Source: Pseudomonadota bacterium (GTDB lineage: Bacteria > Pseudomonadota > Alphaproteobacteria > Rhizobiales > Hyphomicrobiaceae). From it: a stretch of 20,223 bases of DNA. Position 1 is the stretch's first letter; every line of letters starts with the position of its first letter. This document shows, in pieces, positions 1 to 8,002 of the stretch. Position numbers and translations under genes: made by a program. The DNA lies in contig QGVC01000017.1 of assembly GCA_003242645.1 (NCBI GenBank), positions 1-20,223 of the forward strand, in the 5' to 3' direction. The notes beneath the pieces were generated by a model. That model ran no database searches, was not told the DNA's origin, and saw only the letters and a list, made by a program, of their open reading frames with translations.

Positions 1-657
1 TTTGGCTCTTGCGGTGCGAATGAAATCCTCGCCGAGCACTTCGAGCATGCTCGCTCGCGTCATGCGCGCGATGAGCGCCACATAAATGGTTGCTAGGGTC
101 AGGCAGGGCAGGATTGCGCGGGAAAGGAAACGGCCGAATCCTTCGGATGGCGGGGAGTATCCTTGAACCGGTAGCCAGCGTAACTCGATCGAAAAGACTT
201 GGATGAAGATATAGCCAATGACGAAAACGGGAATCGAAAAGCCGAGCACCGAAAACGTCATGACGGCGTAGTCGGCCCAGGTGCGGTGCCGCCACGCGGC
301 GATCACGCCCAACGGTACAGCGATCAAGACAGAGAGCGTGATCGTCAGCAACGCGATGTTGATCGTCGGCCAGATGCGCTGCCCGATCATACGCGTCACG
401 GGAGTATTGGAAATAAGTGATGTCCCGAGATCACCTTGGAGCAGAAGTCCAACCCACCTTATGAACTGCACGTGAAGCGGCTCAGTGAGGCCAAGAGAGC
501 GGCGAATGCGTTCGAGCTGCTCCGGAGTCGCCATGTCTCCGGCAATGATCGCTGCAGGGTCACCCGGTGTGAGGCGGAGAAGCAAGAATACGAAAATCGC
601 CACACTCACGATGACAGGAATAACGGCAAGTATGCGCCGGATGATGTATCCCAGCAT
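1..657 (-). CDS. Dpp/Opp-type ABC transporter permease (DppB-like), partial at left edge
   Basis: This is the first 219 residues of an inner-membrane permease of the peptide/nickel ABC importer family. The frame is open to the window edge, so the C-terminus is missing. Visible features are an N-terminal membrane helix (about residues 8-29, after MLGYIIRRIL), the family-typical RLTPGDPA segment following it (28-35), further helices near 98-120 and 130-156, and the start of the cytoplasmic EAA loop (EDFIRTARAK, 210-219) that docks on the ATPase. The start at 657 is preceded by AGAGG nine bases upstream. It follows the binding-protein gene by 98 bases on the same strand, so the two are presumably one operon with the second permease and ATPases outside the window. 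Family assignment is firm; the transported peptide or other ligand is unknown. Confidence 0.92.
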   Translation of the reverse strand, partial: MLGYIIRRILAVIPVIVSVAIFVFLLLRLTPGDPAAIIAGDMATPEQLERIRRSLGLTEPLHVQFIRWVGLLLQGDLGTSLISNTPVTRMIGQRIWPTINIALLTITLSVLIAVPLGVIAAWRHRTWADYAVMTFSVLGFSIPVFVIGYIFIQVFSIELRWLPVQGYSPPSEGFGRFLSRAILPCLTLATIYVALIARMTRASMLEVLGEDFIRTARAK

Positions 658-714
658 CGGGCCAGACCTCTATGGGCAACGAGTCATAGAAGGCGGTGCG
701 CAGTTTCCGCCGTG

Positions 715-741
715 AAGCGCCGCGTCGGGGACGCGACGCTT
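715..741 (-). promoter_or_regulatory. Intercistronic hairpin between binding-protein and permease genes
   Basis: A near-perfect 12-bp stem (arms 715-726 and 730-741, one G-T pair) closes a 3-base loop. It lies 14 bases after the binding-protein stop codon and is not followed by a T-run on the minus strand, so it does not look like a full intrinsic terminator. Such hairpins after a binding-protein gene commonly protect the upstream mRNA or attenuate read-through, giving more binding protein than permease. The structure is seen directly; the role is inferred. Confidence 0.6.
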
Positions 742-755
742 ACTTGTCGCAAAGG

Positions 756-2423
756 TCAGTCGGCCTTCTCAATATTCCAGAAGACAGGAACCGGAGAAGG
801 AATCATGCCGGTCAGCTTCTTGCTCCGGGCTTGTGGCGCCGCATACTGACCCAGCGGGATATAGATCACATTCTCCAGGACGTGCTTCTGGATGCGGACG
901 GCGACCTCGCGCTGCTTTTCCGGTGTGTCCGCTTCGATGAACTCGGCACGGAGGGCCTCGAGCTCATCGTCCTTCGGCCAACCGAACCAACCCTGGTCAC
1001 CGCGGCCGTTCAGCATCGGGCTGATGAGCGGTGAGTTGATTTCGGGCACCATCCAGTTGGTGAAGAACAGGTTCCATCCGCCTTCAGAGGGCTTCGCCTG
1101 GCTCGCGCGACGCGTGACCAGCGTCTGCCAGTCCATGGGCTGCATGTCGACGTTGAAGCCGACTTCACGCAGAGCCTGAGCGGCGACGACTGGCTGCTTT
1201 TGCAAAGAAATAACGTCCGTCGGCTGCATCAGGACAACCGGCGTGCCGTCGTAGCCGGCTTCCTTGAGAAGCTTCTTCGCGCCTTCCTTGTCGCCGCCCT
1301 TGATCAGCGTTTCGGCGCCGCTCTCATCTCCCAGCGGCGTTCCGCATCCGAAAATGGCGCCGCAGATTTTGTAGTATTTCGGATCGCCGATCATGGTGCC
1401 GAGCACATCCGCCTGGTTCAGCGCCTTCAGTGCAGCCTGCCGGATTTTCACATTGTCGAAGGGTGGGTGCTTGAAGTTCATGCGCCCCATCGTCTGGTAG
1501 CCGAGGTCGTCGCGCGTTTCGACGACGACATCGTCGTTGCCTTCGAGCAGCGGCAGCAGATCGATCTGCACCTGTTCGATATAGTCGATCTCACCGGACA
1601 GAAGCGCGTTGATGGTCGTCTGGGCGTCGGGCATGGTCACCCACTTGACCTTATCAACCTTGACGACCTTTCCGCCAGCCATCCAGCTCGGTGGCTCTTC
1701 ACGCGGCACGTAGTCGGCAAATTTCTCGTAGGTGACGCTGACACCGGGCTGATATTCGGACTCCACGAAAACAAACGGTCCCGATCCAATATATTCGGTA
1801 ATTGCTTGGTCAGGCGGCGTATTCGCCACGCGCTCGGGCATGATGAACGGTGGAACCGCTGACTGTTTTCCGACGATTTCGAGGAGCGCGGGGAATGGCT
1901 TCTTGAGTTTCCAAACGATCGTCTTGTCGTCGGCCGCCTCGAGGCTTTCCGTGACGTCGAAAATGAGCTGGCCGCCCGAATCCCGCTTTCCCCAGCGCTT
2001 GAGCGAGGCCACAGCATCCTTGGCCGTCACGGGATTGCCGTCGTGGAATTTCAATCCATCCCGCAATTTGAAGGTGTAGACGAGCTTGTCATCCGAGATT
2101 GTCCAGTCCGCCATTTGTGGCCGGGGCTGGAAATTCTCGTCGACGGCCACCAGCACGTCATAAATCATGTAGGCGTGATCGCGGGTAATGTGCGCCGTCG
2201 TGATGATCGGGTCGAGCACACGCAACCCCGAATGCATCACGCCAGTGATGACTTTTTCCGCCGCGGCCGGCTGAAGCAGGCTGGTGCCTGCGAGCATTGT
2301 GGCGGCGAGCAGGCCGGTCACAGTCCGCGACTGCACTCGTGTGCGGCCTAGGGCCATTCGACTCTTACAATGGAGCTTCCACATCGCGCTTCCCCTGTTG
2401 GTTGGAGATCCTTCCGAGCTCAT
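756..2423 (-). CDS. ABC transporter substrate-binding protein, family 5 (DppA/OppA-like)
   Basis: A periplasmic solute-binding protein that captures the ligand (usually peptides, sometimes other amphipathic compounds) for the Dpp-type permeases. With the start at 2423 it has 555 residues, a usual length for this family. A Sec signal ends near AAA-EK (about residue 55). The mature part opens with the family-typical pattern of an early ITGVMHSGLRVLDP strand followed by YDVLVAVDENFQPRPQMADW and FKLRDGLKFHDG, the classic SBP_bac_5 signature region. I chose 2423 because AGGAGG sits eight bases upstream. Position 2384 (MWKLHC) is a good alternative with AGGGGA six bases upstream and gives a shorter signal n-region; 2357 (MALGRT) is a third option. 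An open frame extends further upstream to 2624 but overlaps the peptidase gene and is not needed. The gap to the M81 gene is 55 bases, consistent with co-transcription. Confidence 0.9.
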   Translation of the reverse strand: MSSEGSPTNRGSAMWKLHCKSRMALGRTRVQSRTVTGLLAATMLAGTSLLQPAAAEKVITGVMHSGLRVLDPIITTAHITRDHAYMIYDVLVAVDENFQPRPQMADWTISDDKLVYTFKLRDGLKFHDGNPVTAKDAVASLKRWGKRDSGGQLIFDVTESLEAADDKTIVWKLKKPFPALLEIVGKQSAVPPFIMPERVANTPPDQAITEYIGSGPFVFVESEYQPGVSVTYEKFADYVPREEPPSWMAGGKVVKVDKVKWVTMPDAQTTINALLSGEIDYIEQVQIDLLPLLEGNDDVVVETRDDLGYQTMGRMNFKHPPFDNVKIRQAALKALNQADVLGTMIGDPKYYKICGAIFGCGTPLGDESGAETLIKGGDKEGAKKLLKEAGYDGTPVVLMQPTDVISLQKQPVVAAQALREVGFNVDMQPMDWQTLVTRRASQAKPSEGGWNLFFTNWMVPEINSPLISPMLNGRGDQGWFGWPKDDELEALRAEFIEADTPEKQREVAVRIQKHVLENVIYIPLGQYAAPQARSKKLTGMIPSPVPVFWNIEKAD

Positions 2424-2478
2424 GATCAGTGCCTCCTCAGCGTCGTTCAAGACGTCGAGCGTGGCAATCGGATTATCA

Positions 2479-4002
2479 TTAACTGGCTGGTGAGCGTGCC
2501 GAGCGGCGGAACTCTGGCCCCCCGGGCGACAAGCGGATGCCCTCAGCCAGCTTCTTCCATGGGAGCGTAGCTGGATCGAGCGGCATCGGCCCGGGCGCCG
2601 TGCAGACCAAAATGGCCTCGGCAATGGGTTCGAAATCAGCCCGGAAATGCACCGAGCTCTTGTTCACCAGGATAGCCTGTTCGCGAGGCTCGATGCCGAC
2701 GAAACGATACATGGCCTGATCGGCCATTTGCGCTTTGTGCGTTGTTACGACGATCCGCACCCCGTCGATGGCGAGACATGCCGACGGCCCGAGGTTGAGA
2801 TGCGTGCCGCCGTAGTACGGTCCGGTGGCGTGGAGCTGCCCATTCGAGAGCTTTTCAACGCGGAAGGTGGCTTCGAGCGGACTGTCTCCTGGAATGCGTG
2901 ACTTGCCGCCGAGGGCGATCGAAATTTCGGCGCCTTCACCGGCCTGATGAGCAGCGCGCGCCGCTTCCGCGTCAGCGATGAGGCCGATCGCGGCGCGTTT
3001 AGCCCCGTTGCGGAGCAGGGCGCGGAGCATGCCCATGGTGTCGGAATTTCCGCCGGCGCCGGGATTATCTTGCGTATCGGCGATAACGACAGGCCGTGTG
3101 GCCTTCTCGGCCAGTTTCATGGCGATCTGGACGCCTTCATCCGGATCATAGGCCTGTCCCTTGAAAGCTAATTCGTTGGCGAGCACGAGCTCCATCATTT
3201 CGTTAGCGGTCTTATCGGCGGCTGCTTGCGTCTCGCCATAGGCGAGCAGGCTCGGCGCGCACTCCTCGAAATCCGACGCTGGGAAGCCCATGAGAAATGA
3301 GGTGCTGAAAACGTCGCCAGTCTCCAATGCCGCAACGCGCTGATAGATGCTGCGCGCCGGCTCCAGTGATGTGCACTGCCAGGGGATGGGGATGAGGAAT
3401 GGCAGACGTCGGAAAGCCTTCGCAAAGGGGCGCCCCCTGGCCATCAGCTTTTCCAACTGAATGGCCGTCCGCCGGCCGGTTTCAGCCATGTCCACATGCG
3501 GATAAGTGCGGAACGCGACGAGAACATCGGCCTGTTCCACCATGCGGGAGGTCACATTGCCATGGAGATCGAGGCTGACGGCGATCGGCACCTTTGGCCC
3601 GACAACGGCGCGCACGCGCGAGATCAGCTCACCCTCGCCATCGTCCAGGTGATCACAGACCATGGCTCCGTGGAGATCGAGATAGATGCCGTCGAGCGGT
3701 CCGGCCGCCTTGATGCCGGCAATGATCTCGCTGGAGATGCGCTCGAATGCATCCTCTTCCACGTGAGCCGAGGGAATCGCGCCGCACCAGACCGTTGGGA
3801 TCATGGTCCAGCCGAATTCAGCACCTTGGGCAAGAACGCCGGAGATGCCCAGGTTGACCCCGGGGGCACGCTCAAAGATCTCCTCACCGCGACAGATGGG
3901 CAGATAACCACCACCCTGCTCGAAATTGGCGAGGGTGGCCTTGGAAGGAGCGAAGGTGTTCGTCTCGTGTAGAAACCCAGCCAGCGCGACGCGCTTGCCC
4001 AT
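2479..4002 (-). CDS. M81 family metallopeptidase (MlrC-like)
   Basis: A 507-residue member of the MlrC/M81 family, the group named after microcystinase C, which cleaves linearised microcystin. Family hallmarks are visible in order: HETNTF (12-17), DLHGAM (109-114), DLHGNV (145-150), YPHVDMAETG (168-177), and the glycine-rich DTQDNPGAGGNSDT segment (309-322) that starts the C-terminal domain. The His, Asp and Glu residues in the first four motifs are the likely zinc-site candidates. No signal peptide is seen, so it should be cytoplasmic. I chose 4002 because MGKRVALAGFLHETN fits the usual N-terminus and AAGGGGAGG lies just upstream; 4005 and 4023 are in-frame alternatives. It is the first gene of the operon with a Dpp-type transporter, a pairing that suggests hydrolysis of the imported compound. 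The natural substrate of nearly all members is unknown, and microcystin is not implied here. Confidence 0.88.
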   Translation of the reverse strand: MGKRVALAGFLHETNTFAPSKATLANFEQGGGYLPICRGEEIFERAPGVNLGISGVLAQGAEFGWTMIPTVWCGAIPSAHVEEDAFERISSEIIAGIKAAGPLDGIYLDLHGAMVCDHLDDGEGELISRVRAVVGPKVPIAVSLDLHGNVTSRMVEQADVLVAFRTYPHVDMAETGRRTAIQLEKLMARGRPFAKAFRRLPFLIPIPWQCTSLEPARSIYQRVAALETGDVFSTSFLMGFPASDFEECAPSLLAYGETQAAADKTANEMMELVLANELAFKGQAYDPDEGVQIAMKLAEKATRPVVIADTQDNPGAGGNSDTMGMLRALLRNGAKRAAIGLIADAEAARAAHQAGEGAEISIALGGKSRIPGDSPLEATFRVEKLSNGQLHATGPYYGGTHLNLGPSACLAIDGVRIVVTTHKAQMADQAMYRFVGIEPREQAILVNKSSVHFRADFEPIAEAILVCTAPGPMPLDPATLPWKKLAEGIRLSPGGPEFRRSARSPAS

Positions 4003-4522
4003 CATGCCTCCCCTTGATGGCATGTGCGATCTAATAGAGACAGAACGTTTTCTAACACGTACTGTCTAAGCTTGCTCTCTGTCTCAATCAAAACTCCCCT
4101 TTGCCAAGTTCTTAGCTTGATTGCCGAAGTTTTATTCAATTCAATTCCGTGCCTGTTGGAAAGGCAGGTTAGTGGGCCTGCGCATTGAGTGTCAACGGAT
4201 TTTTGCTCCGCCCAGCTAGATCAAGAAGCCCTTGAAACTGGTGAAAGATCTCTACCGAATTGAGAGTCGAAGGGGCAGGCTCAGGATACTTATGAGCCGA
4301 CTTTGTCAAAGGAGGGAAGGCCTAGCGAATCTGCGAAATGCTCTATCCGGTTTCATTTCTAATCCACCCACTTCAATCGGCAACGAATGCGACGGCGGGA
4401 AAGGTCATTGAGTCACTCTTGTATTCGCAACACAATGAACACTCTTAACACGACGCCGTCGCTTGAGCTTAGCCGTGAGAAAGTCAGGCTCCTCGAAAGC
4501 TGGCTGCCCTGGCTAGACCTCC
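4003..4522. other. Gene-poor intergenic region, presumed promoter region of the M81-dpp operon
   Basis: About 520 bases between the VOC stop codon and the M81 start, visibly richer in A and T than the flanks. It holds the inverted repeat described separately, a minus-strand TTGACA (4190-4195) that could be a -35 box but has no convincing -10 behind it, and a 6-bp hairpin (GGCTCA and TGAGCC arms, 4278-4298). I see no T-tailed terminator after the VOC gene, so read-through from the upstream operon into M81 cannot be excluded. A short plus-strand frame from 4436 reads protein-like for about 35 codons but has no ribosome site and runs into the VOC gene. Confidence 0.6.
4038..4084. promoter_or_regulatory. 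Inverted repeat with a third half-site, candidate operator of the M81 gene
   Basis: Two 11-base arms, AGACAGAACGT (4038-4048) and ACGTACTGTCT (4057-4067), match as inverted repeats at 10 of 11 positions around an 8-base spacer. A further CTGTCT half-site lies at 4079-4084, 17 bases after the second one. The element sits 36-82 bases upstream of the M81 start, a usual place for a repressor site. No regulator gene lies beside this operon in the window, so the binding protein is unknown. Confidence 0.4.
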
Positions 4523-4990
4523 TCAGCCAAGATCCGGCCGATATTCACGGATATCGCTGTACTCGACAAACTCGATGACATTTCCTTCTGGATCGCGAAT
4601 AAATGAAAGGTATGTTCCCGGACGTACCTCGACGCGCTGGTCGCCGGTCAGAAAAACGGCGCCCGCTGTTTTCAATCGCGCGATAATAGTGTTAAGATCA
4701 TCAACAATGAAGGTGATGTAGGCGAGACCGCGCCGGCTCAAAATCCATTCTGTTGCTGGTGCGTTTTCAGGTGCAGTAGCGGGTTGAAGAAGTTTCAGGC
4801 GTTCGCCCCAAGGCGTCTGGAGGCGCGCGACCCTGTATCCATTTTCAGCCAAGGCAGCTGGCCGAGATTTCTCGGCCGGCACTTCGATTTCGTTGACCGG
4901 CGTGCATCCCAAGACGTCAACGTAAAACCGCCTCAGCCTTTCAAGATCGGTGCAGCAAATCCCAATTTCGATTGGCGCCATCATTTTCAT
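4523..4990 (-). CDS. VOC family (glyoxalase-fold) protein
   Basis: A 155-residue cytoplasmic protein with the two beta-alpha-beta-beta-beta repeats of the vicinal-oxygen-chelate fold: IGICCTDLERLRRFYVDVLG (9-28) opens the first, and YITFIVDDL (91-99) with RDPEGNVIEFVEY (132-144) mark the second. The start at 4990 is supported by GGAGG eight bases upstream; a much longer open frame continues into the E1 gene but is only its shadow. The usual four metal ligands appear changed: Glu8 where His or Gln is common, Lys66 in the LKL strand where Glu is common, Tyr91 where His is common, with only Glu140 kept. That alignment is by eye. It is the last gene of the nine-gene operon, 23 bases after the E1 stop, which suggests a role in the same pathway. 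Possible roles are isomerase, lyase or metal-free binding protein. Confidence 0.85.
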   Translation of the reverse strand: MKMMAPIEIGICCTDLERLRRFYVDVLGCTPVNEIEVPAEKSRPAALAENGYRVARLQTPWGERLKLLQPATAPENAPATEWILSRRGLAYITFIVDDLNTIIARLKTAGAVFLTGDQRVEVRPGTYLSFIRDPEGNVIEFVEYSDIREYRPDLG

Positions 4991-5013
4991 GTTCGATTCC
5001 TCCCATTCCGGAA

Positions 5014-7200
5014 TTATGCCGCCAGCGGCCTGCCGACATCGGCCATCATAGCGCGCAGCGCTTCGCGAACCTCCTCCGGCCCGGCAATGGCCGCCCGTTC
5101 GAGCACTTTCGACACGCTCGGCGCAGCCTCGCCACCGGTCACGCGTCTTACTGGCTGATCCAGCCAATCGAACAGGCGGCGCTGAACCTCGTCGCCGAGC
5201 AGCGTGCCGTATGATGTTCCAAGCGCGCCCTGCTCCACGATCAGAACATTGTTGGTTTTCTTGACGCTCGCGGAAATGGTCTCCCAATCGAGGCTGGCGC
5301 GATCGAGAGATCTGAGATCGATCACCTCCGCGTCGATACCCATGTCCTCGACGACGGCGAGCACGACCCGCGTCATAGAAAGATACGTGAGTATTGTAAC
5401 TTCTTTTCCAGGTCGCACTACGCGAGCACGCCCGATTGGAATGTAATAATCGAAATCGTCGACCGGCGCCGGGCCGTTGCTGTTGTAAAGGTCCACGTGC
5501 TCGAGCACGAGGACAGGGTCTTCGCAAGCAAGCGCACTGTTCATGAGACCCACGTAATCGAAGGGCGTTGAAGGGGCGAGGATGCGCCAGCCCGGGCTTG
5601 TCGCAAAAATGCCGGCCGGGTCCATGGAGTGCTGCGATCCGTAGCCCGTGCCCATGGCCACTTTGGTCCGCAGGACCAGGGGCACCGGCGTTTCGCCACC
5701 GAACATGTGCCGTGCTTTGCCAATTTGATTGAAAACTTGGTCGGCCGCGACCCACATGAAATCGGGATACATGTATTCGACGACGGGTCGATAGCGCCCA
5801 TCCATGGCGATGCCGCCGGCCAAGCCGGTGAACGCGTTTTCGCTAATGGGTGTCCCGAGCACACGATCCGGGAAACGGGCAGCGAGCCCGCGTGTGGCGC
5901 CATTCGTTCCGCCTTTGAGCCGGTGGATGTCCTCACCCAGAAGGACAATACGTTCGTCCGTTTCCATACGCCGGTGCATCACATCGGCGACGATGTCGAT
6001 GAACTTGCGCTCTTCTATGCGTCCACGGAACGTGTCCAATTCCTCGAAGCGTTTCCCCGAAAGTTCGGAAAGATCGCCTCGTATGCCGTAATCCCGAAAA
6101 GCTGGAGAGGGCCAGAGATCGTCGCGCACGCGGCGGCGGTTGCCGGCAGGTTCGGTCAACGCGTCCGCAATCCGCGCCATCGCGTCTTGCGCACGGAGTC
6201 GGAGCGCATCGACTTGGGCTTTGTCGAGGAGGTTGCGCTCCATCATTTCGCGCGCGACACGGTCCAACGGATCACGGGCGCGCCATTCGGCCTCTTCCTC
6301 TTTCGTGCGGTAGCCGAAAGCGCTGCCGGGTAGAGGCCCACTCTGGTGGAAGTAGCGGTACACCTCCGCTTCGATGATCGTCGGCCCGCGACCTGAGCGC
6401 ATGTGAGCCAGGGCCTGATCCATCGCTAATTTGACCGCGAGCGGGTCCATGCCATCGACGCGCCAGGCAGGAATGTTGAATGCCTGCCCCCGAGATGAGA
6501 GGCGAGTTTCAGCCGTCGACTCCTCGACAGTGGTGGCCACGGCATAACGATTGTTTTCAATGAAAAAGCACAGCGGCAATTGCCAAGCTGCAGCCAAATT
6601 CATCGTTTCGAGCACGGAGCCGATGTTGACCGCGCCATCGCCGAAATACGTGACGGTCACGTCGCCTGTCCCGGCGCGCTTGTGGGCCCATGCAGCGCCA
6701 GCTGCCATTGGTACTCCGCCCCCGACGATAGCGTTCGTGCCGAGAACGCCGGCCTCAGCCCACCGCAAATGCATGGAGCCGCCGCGTCCCTTGCAGAAAC
6801 CTTCCGCCAGGCCCATGATTTCGGCGAGAGTGCGTCGGAGAAGTGCATGCACGTTCTCCGGAAACTCTTTCGTCGGGTCCAGGCCGTTTTGCGCGACAAA
6901 GGAAATTGCCTTGGCGAGAAACTGGTGATGGCCACGGTGCGACCCGTTGACCTGATCGCTGGGTCTCAGCGCGATGATCGAGCCCACGGCTCCGCCCTCC
7001 TGACCGATGCTCGAATGCGCCGGCCCATGCACAAGACCTTCCGCGGTAAGCTCGAGCACCTTCTCCTCGAATGCACGGATGAGGTGAAGCTGCGTGAGCA
7101 TCACGCCCAACAATTTGGGATCCGCCGCAACCCAATCAGCTTTGGTGCTGCGGATCTCGACCCAAGGCGCATTCGACTGTAGTCGTCTTGTTTCGGGCAT
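5014..7200 (-). CDS. Fused E1 alpha-beta thiamine-diphosphate dehydrogenase (2-oxoacid/acetoin dehydrogenase E1 type)
   Basis: A 728-residue cytoplasmic protein carrying both E1 subunits in one chain. Residues about 25-350 are E1 alpha: a SHRGHH segment (87-92) and the thiamine-diphosphate motif GDGAVN (187-192) ending at ENN (215-217). Residues about 398-725 are E1 beta: GEDI (422-425), the PISENAFTGLAGG segment (451-463) with the usual catalytic Glu at 454, and EQGALGTSYG (656-665). A linker of about 45 residues joins them. The start at 7200 (MPETRR) follows the SDR stop by ten bases and has GAGAAG upstream. E1 enzymes decarboxylate a 2-oxoacid, or cleave acetoin, and normally pass the acyl group to an E2 lipoyl protein. 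No E2 or E3 gene is in the window, so it must borrow one or work without. The alpha loop reads YRYFHQSG (281-288) rather than the common HGHS form, so the substrate may be unusual. Confidence 0.9.
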   Translation of the reverse strand: MPETRRLQSNAPWVEIRSTKADWVAADPKLLGVMLTQLHLIRAFEEKVLELTAEGLVHGPAHSSIGQEGGAVGSIIALRPSDQVNGSHRGHHQFLAKAISFVAQNGLDPTKEFPENVHALLRRTLAEIMGLAEGFCKGRGGSMHLRWAEAGVLGTNAIVGGGVPMAAGAAWAHKRAGTGDVTVTYFGDGAVNIGSVLETMNLAAAWQLPLCFFIENNRYAVATTVEESTAETRLSSRGQAFNIPAWRVDGMDPLAVKLAMDQALAHMRSGRGPTIIEAEVYRYFHQSGPLPGSAFGYRTKEEEAEWRARDPLDRVAREMMERNLLDKAQVDALRLRAQDAMARIADALTEPAGNRRRVRDDLWPSPAFRDYGIRGDLSELSGKRFEELDTFRGRIEERKFIDIVADVMHRRMETDERIVLLGEDIHRLKGGTNGATRGLAARFPDRVLGTPISENAFTGLAGGIAMDGRYRPVVEYMYPDFMWVAADQVFNQIGKARHMFGGETPVPLVLRTKVAMGTGYGSQHSMDPAGIFATSPGWRILAPSTPFDYVGLMNSALACEDPVLVLEHVDLYNSNGPAPVDDFDYYIPIGRARVVRPGKEVTILTYLSMTRVVLAVVEDMGIDAEVIDLRSLDRASLDWETISASVKKTNNVLIVEQGALGTSYGTLLGDEVQRRLFDWLDQPVRRVTGGEAAPSVSKVLERAAIAGPEEVREALRAMMADVGRPLAA

Positions 7201-7210
7201 AACCTTCTTC

Positions 7211-8002
7211 TCAAATGTACCCGTAAGCCGTCCAGCCACCATCAATGCCAACGACCTGGCCCGTGATGTACCGAGCCTTGTCGGAGGCGAGAAAAACGGC
7301 GAGGTCAGCTATTTCCTCGACCGTTGCAAGACGGCCTAGCGGCGTGCGTTTAGCGAGTGCGCGATCGTCGATGCGATGGGATTCGACCAGCTGCTCCACG
7401 AGCGCTGTTTTCACATATCCCGGCGCCAGTGCATTCACGCGAATGCCGTGCTCAGCCCATTCAATCGCGAGCCCTTTGGTCATCATCGCGACTGCGCTTT
7501 TCGTCGCGCAGTAGGCAAGGCGATTGGGCGCAGCGACGATGCCGTAAATGGACGAAATATTGAGGATAACACCTGAGCCTTGCGGCACCATTCTCCTTGC
7601 CGCTGCCTGGCAACACAGGAAAACTCCAGTGAGATTAATGTCGAGTGTCTTTTGCCAATCTTGAAGGCTAAGCTCCAGGGTCGGCTTATTCATTGAAATG
7701 CCGGCGTTGTTGACCACGATATCAACGCCGCCAAACGCTTCATCCATGTTCTCGAAAGCCGCATTGACGGCATCAGGGTCGGTGACCGAGCCGTGCTTTC
7801 CGATTGCACCAGGCAGCGATTTCAAGGCGCGCTCTAGGCCAGTTTCGTCGATGTCGAAAACGGTAATCCGGCACCCTTGCCTCGAGAAGGCTTCGGCCGT
7901 GGCGTAGCCTATTCCCGCGGCGCCGCCCGTGATGAGGACGCGCTTTTGCGCGAGATCGCGATAAATTACATCCGTTGGGCGGAGCGCAGTTCCGCTGGTC
8001 AT
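7211..8002 (-). CDS. SDR family oxidoreductase (FabG-like)
   Basis: A 263-residue classical short-chain dehydrogenase with all hallmarks: TGGAAGIG (25-32), Asp50 at the end of the second strand (a sign of NAD rather than NADP preference), NNAG (98-101), catalytic Ser151, and YCATK with Tyr164 and Lys168. The C-terminal GQVVGIDGGW is also typical. It should oxidise a hydroxyl to a ketone or the reverse in the cytoplasm; the substrate is not evident. The start at 8002 overlaps the stop of the ATPase gene as ATGA, with GAGG four bases upstream; an in-frame TTG at 8017 is less likely. The translational coupling to a transporter ATPase gene is good evidence that the enzyme works on the imported compound. 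Confidence 0.93.
   Translation of the reverse strand: MTSGTALRPTDVIYRDLAQKRVLITGGAAGIGYATAEAFSRQGCRITVFDIDETGLERALKSLPGAIGKHGSVTDPDAVNAAFENMDEAFGGVDIVVNNAGISMNKPTLELSLQDWQKTLDINLTGVFLCCQAAARRMVPQGSGVILNISSIYGIVAAPNRLAYCATKSAVAMMTKGLAIEWAEHGIRVNALAPGYVKTALVEQLVESHRIDDRALAKRTPLGRLATVEEIADLAVFLASDKARYITGQVVGIDGGWTAYGYI

Noticed and set aside
1200..1862. Plus-strand open frame of 220 codons
   Set aside because: Antisense to the well-supported family-5 binding protein, with no domain of its own.
4436..4578. Short plus-strand frame starting MNTLNTTPSLELSREK
   Set aside because: It reads protein-like for about 35 codons but lacks a ribosome site and overlaps the VOC gene end. Possibly a gene remnant, not enough to call.
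4991..5755. N-terminal extension of the VOC frame
   Set aside because: This part runs in another frame of the E1 gene, is rich in Arg and low-complexity stretches, and a good ribosome site marks the true start at 4990.
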